From positions 42,366 to 106,365 of the forward strand of contig NZ_JYJP01000014.1 of NCBI RefSeq assembly GCF_001012815.1: DNA of 64,000 nucleotides, given 5' to 3'. Of this stretch, positions 29,056 through 38,387 are shown in pieces. Made by a program: the position numbers and the translations under genes. Source of the DNA: Vibrio mexicanus (GTDB lineage Bacteria > Pseudomonadota > Gammaproteobacteria > Enterobacterales > Vibrionaceae). How positions within the stretch are numbered: position 1 is the stretch's first letter; each line of letters opens with the position of its first letter. Under the pieces are notes generated by a model that saw nothing but the letters and a program-made list of their open reading frames with translations, was not told the origin of the DNA and searched no databases.

Positions 29056-31025
29056 ATGAGTTCAGAAGAAAAAGTGCTAATCAAAGCACCGAGAAGCCAC
29101 AAAGATGGACATTTGTTTGCAGTCTCAGAAACCGCAGTAGACTGGATAGAACAATATCAGCACTTTAAAGGTGTGACTAAGAGTATTGTAGAACTTCTGA
29201 ACTTAATTTCCCTAAGAGGCTTTCGCAGTCAAGATGGATACGTCTCTACAACGGAATTAATCGAAGCCACTGATGGCCAACTTACTCGAGCTGCTATTCA
29301 GCAAAGACTCAGAGCGGCTGTCAATATCGGCCTGTTTTCTCAAATTCCCGTCCGCTTCGAAGAAGGTCTTGCCGGCAAAACTATGCTGCATAAGTTCGTT
29401 AACCCTAACCAACTGATTTCGGTGTTGGGTTCTACGAGTTTAGTGACTGAGTCTGTGAAGCAGACTGAAAAGAAAAAGCGCTCAAAAGCTTTAGCGCAAA
29501 CCCAAGTAAATAAACGCTTGTTGAATGAACATGGGTTAAATACGCCACCAGCCATGAAAGATGAGGCGGATCAATTTGTCGTGTCTCCAACTAACTGGGC
29601 TGGCATCATTGATCAAGCATTGGCCCCCCTAGAACACGTAAGAATTACCAGAAATCAATGGTTTCGATCTCTGGTACACGCGCTGTGATCGAGACACGAT
29701 CTTCGAAAAACATCATGACTGTTGATGATCTGATGACACTGTTTGCTCTGTTTACGCTTACCGTACAGTATCACGATCATCATCAAGAAGATTATCAACT
29801 TGACGCCAAACAAGCGCCAAACAAAACGCCGCTGTACATCACTGATATTTTGTCACTGCGCGGCAAAAAGGATAGTGGGCCCGCGCGCGATTCTATTCGC
29901 GACAGTATTGACCGAATTGAGTTTACCGATTTCCAATTACATGAGCTAACTGGTAGATGGCTGTCTGAGAACATGCCAGAAGGCTTCAAGAGCGATCGTT
30001 TTAGATTTTTGGCCCGTACTATTACCGCATCGGAAGAAGCCCCTACAGAGGGCGCTGACGGCGAAATTCGCATTAAGCCGAATCTTTACATTCTAGTTTG
30101 GGAGCCATCGTTCTACGAAGAACTGCTGACTCGTGACTACTTTTTCCTTTTCCCACCAGAGATCTTGAAGCAGCACACCCTGGTATTCCAGTTGTACTCA
30201 TACTTCCGTAGCCGTATGGCGCGTAGACACACGGATACCATGTTACTCAGTGAGCTTAATCAAAAGCTTGCAAGAAATATTGAGTGGCGACGCTTCTCGA
30301 TGGATCTGATCCGCGAACTGAAAAAACTCTCGGAAGGGAAGGGGACCGATGATCTTTTCGCGGTGAATCTTTGGGGTTATCACTTGATGATCAAAACCAT
30401 TGTCGAGAAAGGCAAGGTGAAAGATTATGAAGTGGACATCAAATGTGATGTTGAAGAGGTTCTGCGTTATTCGCGTGCCCGTACGACCAATGCCGGCAAG
30501 CGTAATATGGCTCCAACCTTGCCAAACCCACTCCGTAACGAAATGGTGTCTAAGCAAAAACTGGAAGAGCTGTCGGAGATCATTGATGGTGAATTTGAAC
30601 CAATTCAGCGTAAATCGCCTTCTCCGAGAGGAAAATTAGGTCGCCGCGTGAAGCTGCGTAAACACCTTGTCGAGATCAACGCCGACGAAATTACCATTAC
30701 TCTGTCGAAATACACCTCACCAGAGGCCCTAGAACGCTCTATAACCGCATTAGCGGCAATGACAGGGCATTCGTATAGCTCAATCAATGAAGAGTGTGTA
30801 GAGCTCATCGACAAGCTGGATTACTTGAGAGTAGGGGAGGCTGCACTGCCGTATGAAACGCTGAGCAAGGTGATTGAGTTGTACAATAGTCAGAGCGAAA
30901 ACAAACATCTGTCCATTGAGAGGCTAATTTCTGGGCTGGCTGTAAGACGAAAAGTGTGCAAACAGGTATTCGACGGACACTTAGATGAAACGGTTTTCCG
31001 CGCTCTTGATGAGGTTGCTGTTTAA
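29056..31025 (+). CDS. rctB: Chromosome II replication initiator RctB, one apparent frameshift
   Basis: RctB binds the oriCII iterons and opens the origin. Its regulation couples chromosome II firing to chromosome I replication. The reconstructed protein has about 656 residues, close to the 658 of V. cholerae RctB. The first part (to about residue 190) and the rest are in different frames. A run of six C at 29624-29629 needs a seventh, after which the sequence reads APPRTRKNYQKSMVSISG without interruption. The gene is essential, so a real disruption is not credible in a strain that keeps this chromosome. Confidence 0.93.
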
Positions 31026-31225
31026 GCTATTAGTATTTTGTTACCAGTACTAACAGTTACTTATCTTTGTATAGAATTTACACAGTACTAAGACAATCCC
31101 CTGACATTGAACTGACATAAGTGGTCAATATCAGGGCTAGTATTTATCTCGAATAGACAACCTTTTGTCCTTTCTGATGAATTAATAGATTGGCTCATAT
31201 TGTTACATTCATTCTGAATATGTTC

Positions 31226-31254
31226 GCGAGTTCTTTTAGGACTCGCTTTTTTTT
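31226..31254 (+). terminator. Rho-independent terminator after rctB
   Basis: GCGAGT and ACTCGC form a six-base stem around a nine-base loop, followed by eight Ts. It lies 200 bases after the rctB stop codon. Of the gap 31026-31344, the rest holds only the iteron-like inverted repeat. Confidence 0.75.
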
Positions 31255-31277
31255 GCCTTCAGTTCAGCGATATGATC

Positions 31278-31323
31278 AAAAAAGCGGAAACATGATCAAG
31301 GTTTAACTTGATCATGTTTCCGC
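31278..31323 (-). terminator. Perfect 17-bp inverted repeat of iteron-like sequence, acting as terminator
   Basis: GCGGAAACATGATCAAG (31284-31300) and CTTGATCATGTTTCCGC (31307-31323) are perfect inverted repeats with a six-base loop. On the minus strand six Ts follow, so this is a strong terminator for the operon ending at 31345. Each arm also contains the ATGATCA iteron core, and another ATGATCA overlaps at 31272. The right arm resembles iteron 5 of the origin array (TGATCATGTTTTCG). Confidence 0.75.
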
Positions 31324-31344
31324 GCTTGTTTGAGTTGATTGGAG

Positions 31345-31824
31345 TTAGTGCATTACGCGACTATGTGGCTTCTCTTCGTTCCATTTATTTTCATTCCATT
31401 GATGCGATTCCATGAAATGCACGTGTGCCTCGATCAGTTGATTCGATTCTGATTGCCACTGTTTGCCATCTTGCTGATTGCAAAACTCGAGAGATAAAAC
31501 CGTTAAGTGCTGCAAGCGCTTCATGCACCAGTCTTTCAAGTCCAACTCGGACATTGGATCGGATACAACGCTTTGCAAGCGCGCTTGCGCCAGTTGTAGA
31601 AACTGAAACGCTTTCTGCTGAGCGCAAAACTGATTGGCTTTATAGAGTCGTAAACACCCATCTAACCAACAAGCGATGGCTTTGCTTTGTGTATCAGTAA
31701 TGGTTGGCCCCCAGATTGAATCTGGCGGCGTTAGGATCAATGGTTCAAGCTTTTCTACTTGATCATGCTTTCGTTCTTCATACCACTGACTGATCGCGTC
31801 TACCCAACGGTTTAGTTCACTCAT
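31345..31824 (-). CDS. Hypothetical protein, third gene of the ABC ATPase operon
   Basis: The product is a soluble, probably all-helical protein of about 159 residues, rich in Gln, Glu and Trp, with no signal peptide or membrane segment. Its ATG overlaps the TGA of the upstream ATPase gene (ATGA), so it is translationally coupled. ATG 31839 upstream is in frame, but the overlap favours 31824. No family is recognised. An iteron-like sequence lies inside it at 31759-31773. The coupling suggests a role with the ABC ATPases, possibly as an accessory or cytosolic partner, but nothing more can be said. Confidence 0.75.
   Translation of the reverse strand: MSELNRWVDAISQWYEERKHDQVEKLEPLILTPPDSIWGPTITDTQSKAIACWLDGCLRLYKANQFCAQQKAFQFLQLAQARLQSVVSDPMSELDLKDWCMKRLQHLTVLSLEFCNQQDGKQWQSESNQLIEAHVHFMESHQWNENKWNEEKPHSRVMH
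31759..31773. repeat. Iteron-like sequence within a coding region
   Basis: TTGATCATGCTTTCG is identical over its length to origin iteron sequence of the TGATCATGCTTTCG type found at 28502. It lies 2.9 kb from the origin array and could bind RctB outside the origin. Confidence 0.5.
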
Positions 31825-32753
31825 GCTGCGTCTGTCCACCTTTTCACGAAGTGATTAGAACCCACTTGATCAAACTCGGTTTGTACCGCCATGCTTCGGT
31901 TTCGAATTTCATCGGCTTCTACAGAATAGTTTGGCTGAGTTTTGACCAGTTCGCCAAATGGAAGATCAGGATCCGGCACCGCAGAGATCAACAACTTAGT
32001 ATAGGGGTGTTGCGGATTGGCTAAGATCGAGTGGGTATCACCCCATTCAACGATCTGGCCTTTGTACATTACTGCTGTCTCTTCGGCGATGTAGTGCGCC
32101 GTGGCAAGATCATGGGTAATGTACAAAAATCCGATGCCATACTCGTTTTTCATCTTCTGCATGAGGTTCAGTACGCCTAAGCGAATTGAAACGTCGAGCA
32201 TTGATGTTGGCTCATCAGCTAAGATCACTTCCGCACCGACAGCGAGGGCGCGAGCAAGGTTGACGCGCTGACGTTGACCACCACTCAACTGGTGTGGGAA
32301 CTTCGCTAATGTGTCGCTAGGAAGCTCAACAAGCGCTAACAGCTCTTCAAGCCTCGCTGGGATCTCAGACTTGTGTTTTACCTGCTTGTGAATCAGTAGA
32401 GGACGCGTCAGATGGTGTTCAATGGTATGAGTTGGGTTTAGCGAGCCAAACGGGTCTTGAAACACCATCTGAACTTGGCTTCGATACTCTTGGAGTTCTT
32501 TACGCTTCTTGATGTCATCGATGTTTTTACCCTTGAACAGGATTTCTCCTTCGGTACACGGGTACACTTTGGTCATCAAGCGAGCACAAGTACTTTTACC
32601 GCAGCCTGATTCGCCCACCAGCGCCAGCGTTTTACCTGCGTAGATATCAAAGCTAATGCCTTGTAGCGCGCGGAATCGCTCTTCTTTGGCAAAGCCACCA
32701 CCAACAGTGAACTCTTTAACAACGTTGTTTAAGCGGATGATTGGTTCGCTCAT
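31821..32753 (-). CDS. Oligopeptide-type ABC transporter ATP-binding protein (OppF/DppF family)
   Basis: This 310-residue ATPase has Walker A (GESGCGKST), signature LSGGQRQRVNLARA, Walker B (VILADEPTS) and the C-terminal oligopeptide-family extension (NPQHPYTKLLISAVP). Together with the OppD-like gene whose stop it overlaps (ATGA), it would form a heterodimeric ATPase for uptake of peptides, oligosaccharides or metal complexes. No permease or binding protein is encoded nearby, so the substrate is unknown. A Fur-box-like sequence precedes the operon. Confidence 0.88.
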   Translation of the reverse strand: MSEPIIRLNNVVKEFTVGGGFAKEERFRALQGISFDIYAGKTLALVGESGCGKSTCARLMTKVYPCTEGEILFKGKNIDDIKKRKELQEYRSQVQMVFQDPFGSLNPTHTIEHHLTRPLLIHKQVKHKSEIPARLEELLALVELPSDTLAKFPHQLSGGQRQRVNLARALAVGAEVILADEPTSMLDVSIRLGVLNLMQKMKNEYGIGFLYITHDLATAHYIAEETAVMYKGQIVEWGDTHSILANPQHPYTKLLISAVPDPDLPFGELVKTQPNYSVEADEIRNRSMAVQTEFDQVGSNHFVKRWTDAA

Positions 32754-33598
32754 GCCAGAGCTCCTTCTACGGTACGTTTCGCTTCATGGATATTCGGGAA
32801 CGAAGCCCAAAGCTTTTGAGTATATGGATGCTGCGGGTTTTGTCGGATCTGCCTTGCGTGGTTCACTTCGACAATCTGGCCATCTTTCATAATCGCAATG
32901 CGGTCACACAACTGGCTCATTAACGCCAAGTCATGGGTGATGAACAGAATCGAGAACCCGAACTCTTCTCTTAGCTCGTAGATTTGCTGCAGAATTTCGC
33001 GTTGAACCACCACGTCGAGTGCGGTTGTCGGCTCATCCATGATGATCATCTTAGGGTTCAAAGATAGGGCAATAGCAATCACTAAGCGTTGGCGCATACC
33101 GCCACTGAATTGGTGCGGATACTCACCTAAACGGTCGCGAGGGATATTGACCAAATCAAGCAACTTTTCTGCGCGATCACGGGCTTGTGCGTTGGTATAA
33201 CCTCTGTGATGACGCAACACGTCAGCAAATTGCTCTTCCACCGAAATCACGGGGTTAAGGGAGTTCATAGCACTTTGGAAAACCATCGCAATCTCGCTCC
33301 AGCGAAGCGCGGTGATTTCTTTGTCAGACAACGAAAGTAGGTTTTGGCCTTCAAACCAAATCTCGCCTCCAGAAATGAACGCAGGCGGCTTATGAAGACG
33401 GTTAAGTGCAAAAGCAATAGTGCTTTTACCACAGCCTGATTCACCTGCAAGGCCGAAAACTTCTCCCTTGCCAATATCAAAGCTAACGGATTTTACAGCC
33501 GTGAAATCACCGTTGTCGGTGATATAATCCACCTTCAAGTCTCGTACTTGAATGATCGGATCAGGGTGCTCCGCATGCTCAAGATAGAACTCATCCAT
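32750..33598 (-). CDS. Oligopeptide-type ABC transporter ATP-binding protein (OppD/DppD family)
   Basis: This 282-residue ATPase has Walker A (GESGCGKST), signature FSGGMRQRLVIAIAL and Walker B (IIMDEPTTALD), and ends with a short OppD-type tail (NPQHPYTQKLWASFP). It lacks the longer C-terminal Fe-S-like Cys cluster seen in some OppD proteins. It is the first gene of a three-gene operon with an OppF-like ATPase and a hypothetical protein. Membrane components are missing from the window, so it probably energises permeases encoded elsewhere. Confidence 0.88.
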   Translation of the reverse strand: MDEFYLEHAEHPDPIIQVRDLKVDYITDNGDFTAVKSVSFDIGKGEVFGLAGESGCGKSTIAFALNRLHKPPAFISGGEIWFEGQNLLSLSDKEITALRWSEIAMVFQSAMNSLNPVISVEEQFADVLRHHRGYTNAQARDRAEKLLDLVNIPRDRLGEYPHQFSGGMRQRLVIAIALSLNPKMIIMDEPTTALDVVVQREILQQIYELREEFGFSILFITHDLALMSQLCDRIAIMKDGQIVEVNHARQIRQNPQHPYTQKLWASFPNIHEAKRTVEGALA

Positions 33599-33623
33599 AG
33601 AGTTGCTCCAATTAAATACAAAA

Positions 33624-33642
33624 GATAATTGTTATCATTTAC
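33624..33642. promoter_or_regulatory. Fur-box-like palindrome upstream of the ABC ATPases
   Basis: GATAATTGTTATCATTTAC agrees with the 19-base Fur consensus GATAATGATAATCATTATC at 14 positions and contains the inverted repeat GATAA-TTG-TTATC. It lies about 26 bases before the ATG of the OppD-like gene, where a repressor site is expected. Iron regulation is inferred from this match alone. Confidence 0.45.
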
Positions 33643-33986
33643 ATTTATCGGCATTTTAAAAGTGAAGTAATAGCAAAAGGTGAAGTGTGTCGAAAAATGG
33701 ACATGGAAAAGACGCTCCGTTCTCGCATTAGAGACGCCAGATGAGTTTGCAATCGGATAAGTCTTTGTCGTCAAGGAACTAAAACGAAACAATTTCGAGC
33801 TTTAATTGATGGCTTTTTGTTAGAAGCCAGCTTTGAATATTGTGACTCACTCTTAGTGTCGCTGCCGAACCCAAACAACTTCAAAATAACACTTCAACGC
33901 CCTAGTAAAATCAGGATTTTAAACGTCTAGAATACGTTAGATTTTTGGTTCGTTTATTTGTCGTCTAATGAGTCTAAATATCAGTA

Positions 33987-34001
33987 ATTTACAGTGTGAA
34001 T
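33987..34001. promoter_or_regulatory. parS2-like site, one mismatch
   Basis: The core TTTACAGTGTGAA has one mismatch to TTTACANTGTAAA and is identical to the core at 10804. It lies 3 kb past rctB. Confidence 0.5.
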
Positions 34002-34298
34002 AGCTCGATTGAACAATTGTGTGATTAACGTCTTAAAGTCAGAAGAGTAAAGGGCTGGAAGGAAATTGAGCACGGTAAAAGTAGGCCCAAATAGTGGGAT
34101 CTGGATCTCGGTACTTTTGTGCGGGGGAATCCTCTAAATGTACTTCGACTTTTTGCCGTGCGCAAAGAATTATTAACGAATTTGTCAGCCGTGTTTCGGA
34201 AGGTTTAGCCCTATCACATTCTGAGGCGAAAAATCTTAACAACAAAAAAGTCATTTGCTACAGATTAGGTGTCCCTACATGGTTTGTGCGGAGGTACT

Positions 34299-34499
34299 AT
34301 GTCCATTAATTCTATTGACCATGACGAAATGACAAATATTGCTAATAAGTGGGACTTCACGGAAGAAGTTGAATCACAAAAACCAGTTAAAACCCAGGTT
34401 AAGTCCGCAGAAGCTCGTCGCCGTATTGAAGCGTTGAGAGAAATCAGAGAAAGCGGTTTAACAATGGAAGAAGCAAGGGAGTTAGGTTTAATACACTAA
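34299..34499 (+). CDS. Small acidic/basic protein, possibly PA3496-like
   Basis: The 66-residue protein has an N-terminal acidic part and a C-terminal helical region rich in Arg and Glu (ARRRIEALREIRESGLTMEEARELG). GGAGG lies four bases before the ATG and a terminator follows the stop, so the gene is well supported. The C-terminal part is reminiscent of the small PA3496 family, but the match is weak and no function is known. Confidence 0.7.
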   Translation: MSINSIDHDEMTNIANKWDFTEEVESQKPVKTQVKSAEARRRIEALREIRESGLTMEEARELGLIH

Positions 34500-34521
34500 A
34501 TTATTAGCAACACTAGATTGT

Positions 34522-34554
34522 TAGGGTGGCCAAGGAGCCACCCTTATTATTTTC
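34522..34554 (+). terminator. Rho-independent terminator
   Basis: AGGGTGGC-CAAGGA-GCCACCCT is an eight-base perfect stem followed by a T-rich tail. It ends the transcript of the small gene at 34299. Confidence 0.8.
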
Positions 34555-34649
34555 TGCCTTTTCTTGATCTCACCCGAGACAAAATCACTTAAATTTCAGC
34601 CGTGCTATGCTATATTCCGTGCCCATGTATTATTTGTTTGAGTTCCGAT

Positions 34650-34859
34650 ATGTCGATCAACTTGTCGCTGTTACCCGCTGATGAAAAGAACAAAATAGAG
34701 CTTGATAAGCAGGCTTCGTTCTTAGTTTGGAAGTTACGGGAAGCGAAAGGTGGCCCGGAAGAAATTACCGAGCAACTCAATAAAATTACCGATGAGCAAG
34801 AACGCATTTGGTTTGCGCAGTGCATCGAGAAATACAAACGAGTAATGGGCGTCTTTTAG
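34650..34859 (+). CDS. DUF3283-like small protein
   Basis: The 69-residue cytoplasmic protein (MSINLSLLPADEKNKIELDK onward) resembles a small Vibrio family that I recall as DUF3283, of unknown function. The inner ATG at 34650 was chosen over 34602, since the upstream codons encode an unlikely Cys-rich leader. It precedes yebC by about 90 bases on the same strand. Confidence 0.7.
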   Translation: MSINLSLLPADEKNKIELDKQASFLVWKLREAKGGPEEITEQLNKITDEQERIWFAQCIEKYKRVMGVF

Positions 34860-34950
34860 GTCGCTCACTCCTCAGCAAGGCGAGAAATTGAAAACCCGCC
34901 GCATTTTGCTAAAATCCTTCGCAATAAATTGAATTAGAGAGAACATCCCG

Positions 34951-35667
34951 ATGGGAAGAAGTTTTGAAGTGCGCAAAGCCTCAATGGCGAAAACAGCAGG
35001 CGCAAAAATTAAAGTTTATTCCAAATACGGTAAAGAAATTTACATGTGTGCTAAGAACGGCGGTTCAGACCCAGACATGAACTTGTCACTTAAGCACCTG
35101 ATCGCTAAAGCGAAGAAAGACCAAGTTCCAGCACACGTTATCGACAAAGCTCTAGATAAAGCGAATGGTGGCGGTGGTGAAGATTACCAACCAGCACGCT
35201 ATGAAGGTTTCGGCCCTGGTGGCACGAGCGTTATCGTTGACTGTCTAACAGATAACGGCAACCGTACTTTCCAAGACGTTCGCCAGTGTTTTGTTAAAAC
35301 CGGTGCGAAAATCGGTGTTGAAGGTTCCGTTTCACACATGTTCGCTCACCAAGCGGTATTCCAGTTCAAAGGCGACGATGATGAGATCATCCTAGAAACG
35401 CTGATGATGGAAGACGTAGACGTAACAGACGTTGAACTAGAAGACGGTGTTATCACTGTATTCGCGCCAACGACAGAGTTCTTCAAAACAAAGACAGCGC
35501 TAACTGCAGCGTTCCCAGACTTAACTCTGGATGTTGAAGAAATCACGTTTGTACCTCAAACGCACACGCCAGTTGCGGGTGAAGATGCAGAGAAGTTCCA
35601 GAAGTTCCTAGACATGCTAGACGACTGTGACGACGTTCAGCAGGTTTACCATAACGCTGAGCTGTAA
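34951..35667 (+). CDS. YebC/PmpR (TACO1) family protein
   Basis: The 238-residue protein has the three-domain YebC fold: a basic N-terminal part ([20 protein letters not shown]), the Gly-rich loop [22 protein letters not shown], and a C-terminal part rich in acidic residues. YebC homologues have been described as transcription regulators and, more recently, as factors that help ribosomes through difficult sequences. The start MGRSFEVRK is the typical start of the shorter YebC paralogue found beside the Vibrio chromosome II origin. A clear terminator follows. Confidence 0.92.
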   Translation: MGRSFEVRKASMAKTAGAKIKVYSKYGKEIYMCAKNGGSDPDMNLSLKHLIAKAKKDQVPAHVIDKALDKANGGGGEDYQPARYEGFGPGGTSVIVDCLTDNGNRTFQDVRQCFVKTGAKIGVEGSVSHMFAHQAVFQFKGDDDEIILETLMMEDVDVTDVELEDGVITVFAPTTEFFKTKTALTAAFPDLTLDVEEITFVPQTHTPVAGEDAEKFQKFLDMLDDCDDVQQVYHNAEL

Positions 35668-35705
35668 TTCTTCTCACTTACCCACTGCGGTAAGAGTGAC
35701 AAAAA

Positions 35706-35730
35706 GCCGAGCTACTGCTCGGTTTTTTTT
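35706..35730 (+). terminator. Rho-independent terminator after the yebC-like gene
   Basis: CCGAGC-TACT-GCTCGG is followed by eight Ts, 40 bases after the stop codon. Confidence 0.9.
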
Positions 35731-35744
35731 ATGCGTTGAAATTG

Positions 35745-35870
35745 CCTTGATCATTGTTCCGTAAGAGACATTGTCACGAGTCCACCATAGTCGGCGGCTG
35801 GATGACAACGAATGTGCATTGCTCTTGATTCAACATGAATGTGTCTGCATCCTTGATCATTGTTCCGTAA
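35745..35870. repeat. Two identical 20-bp iteron-like repeats 106 bases apart
   Basis: CCTTGATCATTGTTCCGTAA occurs at 35745-35764 and again at 35851-35870. In reverse complement it contains GGAACAATGATCAAGG, shared with the origin-proximal element at 28272-28290 (and, with one difference, 28215-28233). The 106-base spacing is close to ten helical turns. The gap 35668-35984 has no gene, so these look like RctB sites outside the origin. Confidence 0.65.
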
Positions 35871-35984
35871 ATCTACGAATATCTACTATCGCGGGGTGGC
35901 GAGGAGTCCGATCTTTTCAACAACAGTCAATAACTTGCAGACACTATTTTTTATGGCAGTTGATTACGATAGAGGCTACTAGCG

Positions 35985-36665
35985 TTAGAAGTTAAAGATA
36001 ACGCCGACTTTGCCGTAGGTATCTCTATCATTACTGCCAAATTTCGCTTCGTTACCCGCTTCAAAGTAAGGAGTGAAGTTGTCGGAAATGTTGTTGAAGG
36101 TTAAGCGAGCTTCCACGTTGTAAATGGTGTCATTGACTGTAGCGATTCGAGCATCGGCCTGATGTTGCCCAACTAGCTTGGTATTGAAGTAAACGTTCTC
36201 AAACTGCTTACCAACCGCCAGATCGAAGCGGGTGATATCGCTTTTGGTGCCGTTCATCTCTTTTGCATCTAAGTCTTTACGTAGGCGGAAAGAGGTATCA
36301 AACATGTCCATGACATTCGTACCCACGGTAATACCGAACTTGTTGACATCGGCACCTGTACTGTTTTCACCAGTTCGGGTAACACGAGAGCGGTTGTCGA
36401 CAAACTCGTATTCACCCTTTAGGAAGAAACTGTCGAAGTCGTGCTTGTAGTTGAAGTTGTACTCTTTGGCTTTTACGTCGTTGCGTTTTGCAGATAGGGT
36501 TAATCCTTTATACCCCATGAATAATTTTGCGCCCGTTCCTAGGTCTTCAACTTTATCTGCGGAAAACTTATTGTCGATTTCAAGGCCACCAGTGAAGTCT
36601 GATGCGTAGCTAGCAGAAGCCATGAGTGCAGCTGGCAAAGCGACTAATAAGATTTTTTTGTTCAT
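35985..36665 (-). CDS. Small outer-membrane beta-barrel, KdgM-like porin
   Basis: The 226-residue protein starts with a signal peptide (MNKKILLVALPAALMASASYA) and consists of alternating strands ending in Phe (GKVGVIFNF), the usual end of an outer-membrane barrel. Size and pattern fit the KdgM family of monomeric porins for acidic oligosaccharides such as oligogalacturonate. It is transcribed alone and is not part of the uronate operon further on. The substrate cannot be told from sequence. Confidence 0.75.
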   Translation of the reverse strand: MNKKILLVALPAALMASASYASDFTGGLEIDNKFSADKVEDLGTGAKLFMGYKGLTLSAKRNDVKAKEYNFNYKHDFDSFFLKGEYEFVDNRSRVTRTGENSTGADVNKFGITVGTNVMDMFDTSFRLRKDLDAKEMNGTKSDITRFDLAVGKQFENVYFNTKLVGQHQADARIATVNDTIYNVEARLTFNNISDNFTPYFEAGNEAKFGSNDRDTYGKVGVIFNF

Positions 36666-36816
36666 TCAGATCTACCTTTTTGATTGATTTTTTGAGTACT
36701 CCCGGAAGTGGAGGCAATATATCAAGGCGATCTTCGGTGGCGAAAATAGGAGCTATCGAGATTGTTAATAGGTAGGAAGTGCAACGAGAGTTAGTGAAAG
36801 TCAAAGGATTAGGGTA

Positions 36817-36831
36817 ATTCACACTGTAAAT
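36817..36831. promoter_or_regulatory. parS2-like site, one mismatch
   Basis: TTCACACTGTAAA is the reverse complement of the TTTACAGTGTGAA cores at 10804 and 33988. It is the rightmost parS2-like site seen, adjoining a terminator. Confidence 0.5.
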
Positions 36832-36835
36832 TGAA

Positions 36836-36864
36836 AACGGTTCAGCGATAAGCACTGAACCGTT
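36836..36864 (-). terminator. Rho-independent terminator after the GH1 gene
   Basis: AACGGTTCAG and CTGAACCGTT form a perfect ten-base stem with a nine-base loop; on the minus strand Ts follow. It lies 26 bases past the GH1 stop codon. Confidence 0.8.
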
Positions 36865-36890
36865 ACCCGTTTAATTATGTGTTTAGGTGA

Positions 36891-38387
<1,497 letters not shown>

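Larger units (their letters stand above)
33599..34298. other. 700-base intergenic stretch between divergent transcription units
   Basis: It holds the Fur-box-like site near its left end and a parS2-like sequence at 33987-34001. A 71-codon minus-strand frame at 34039-34254 has no ribosome-binding site and is not accepted. No other feature was recognised. Confidence 0.4.

Noticed and set aside
34039..34254. 71-codon minus-strand ORF in the intergenic region
   Set aside because: It has no ribosome-binding site, its composition is not protein-like, and it overlaps the leader of the well-supported small gene at 34299.
36232..36450. Plus-strand ORF opposite the KdgM-like porin, and similar antisense frames elsewhere
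   Set aside because: These are shadows of conserved genes and lack ribosome-binding sites and recognisable domains.
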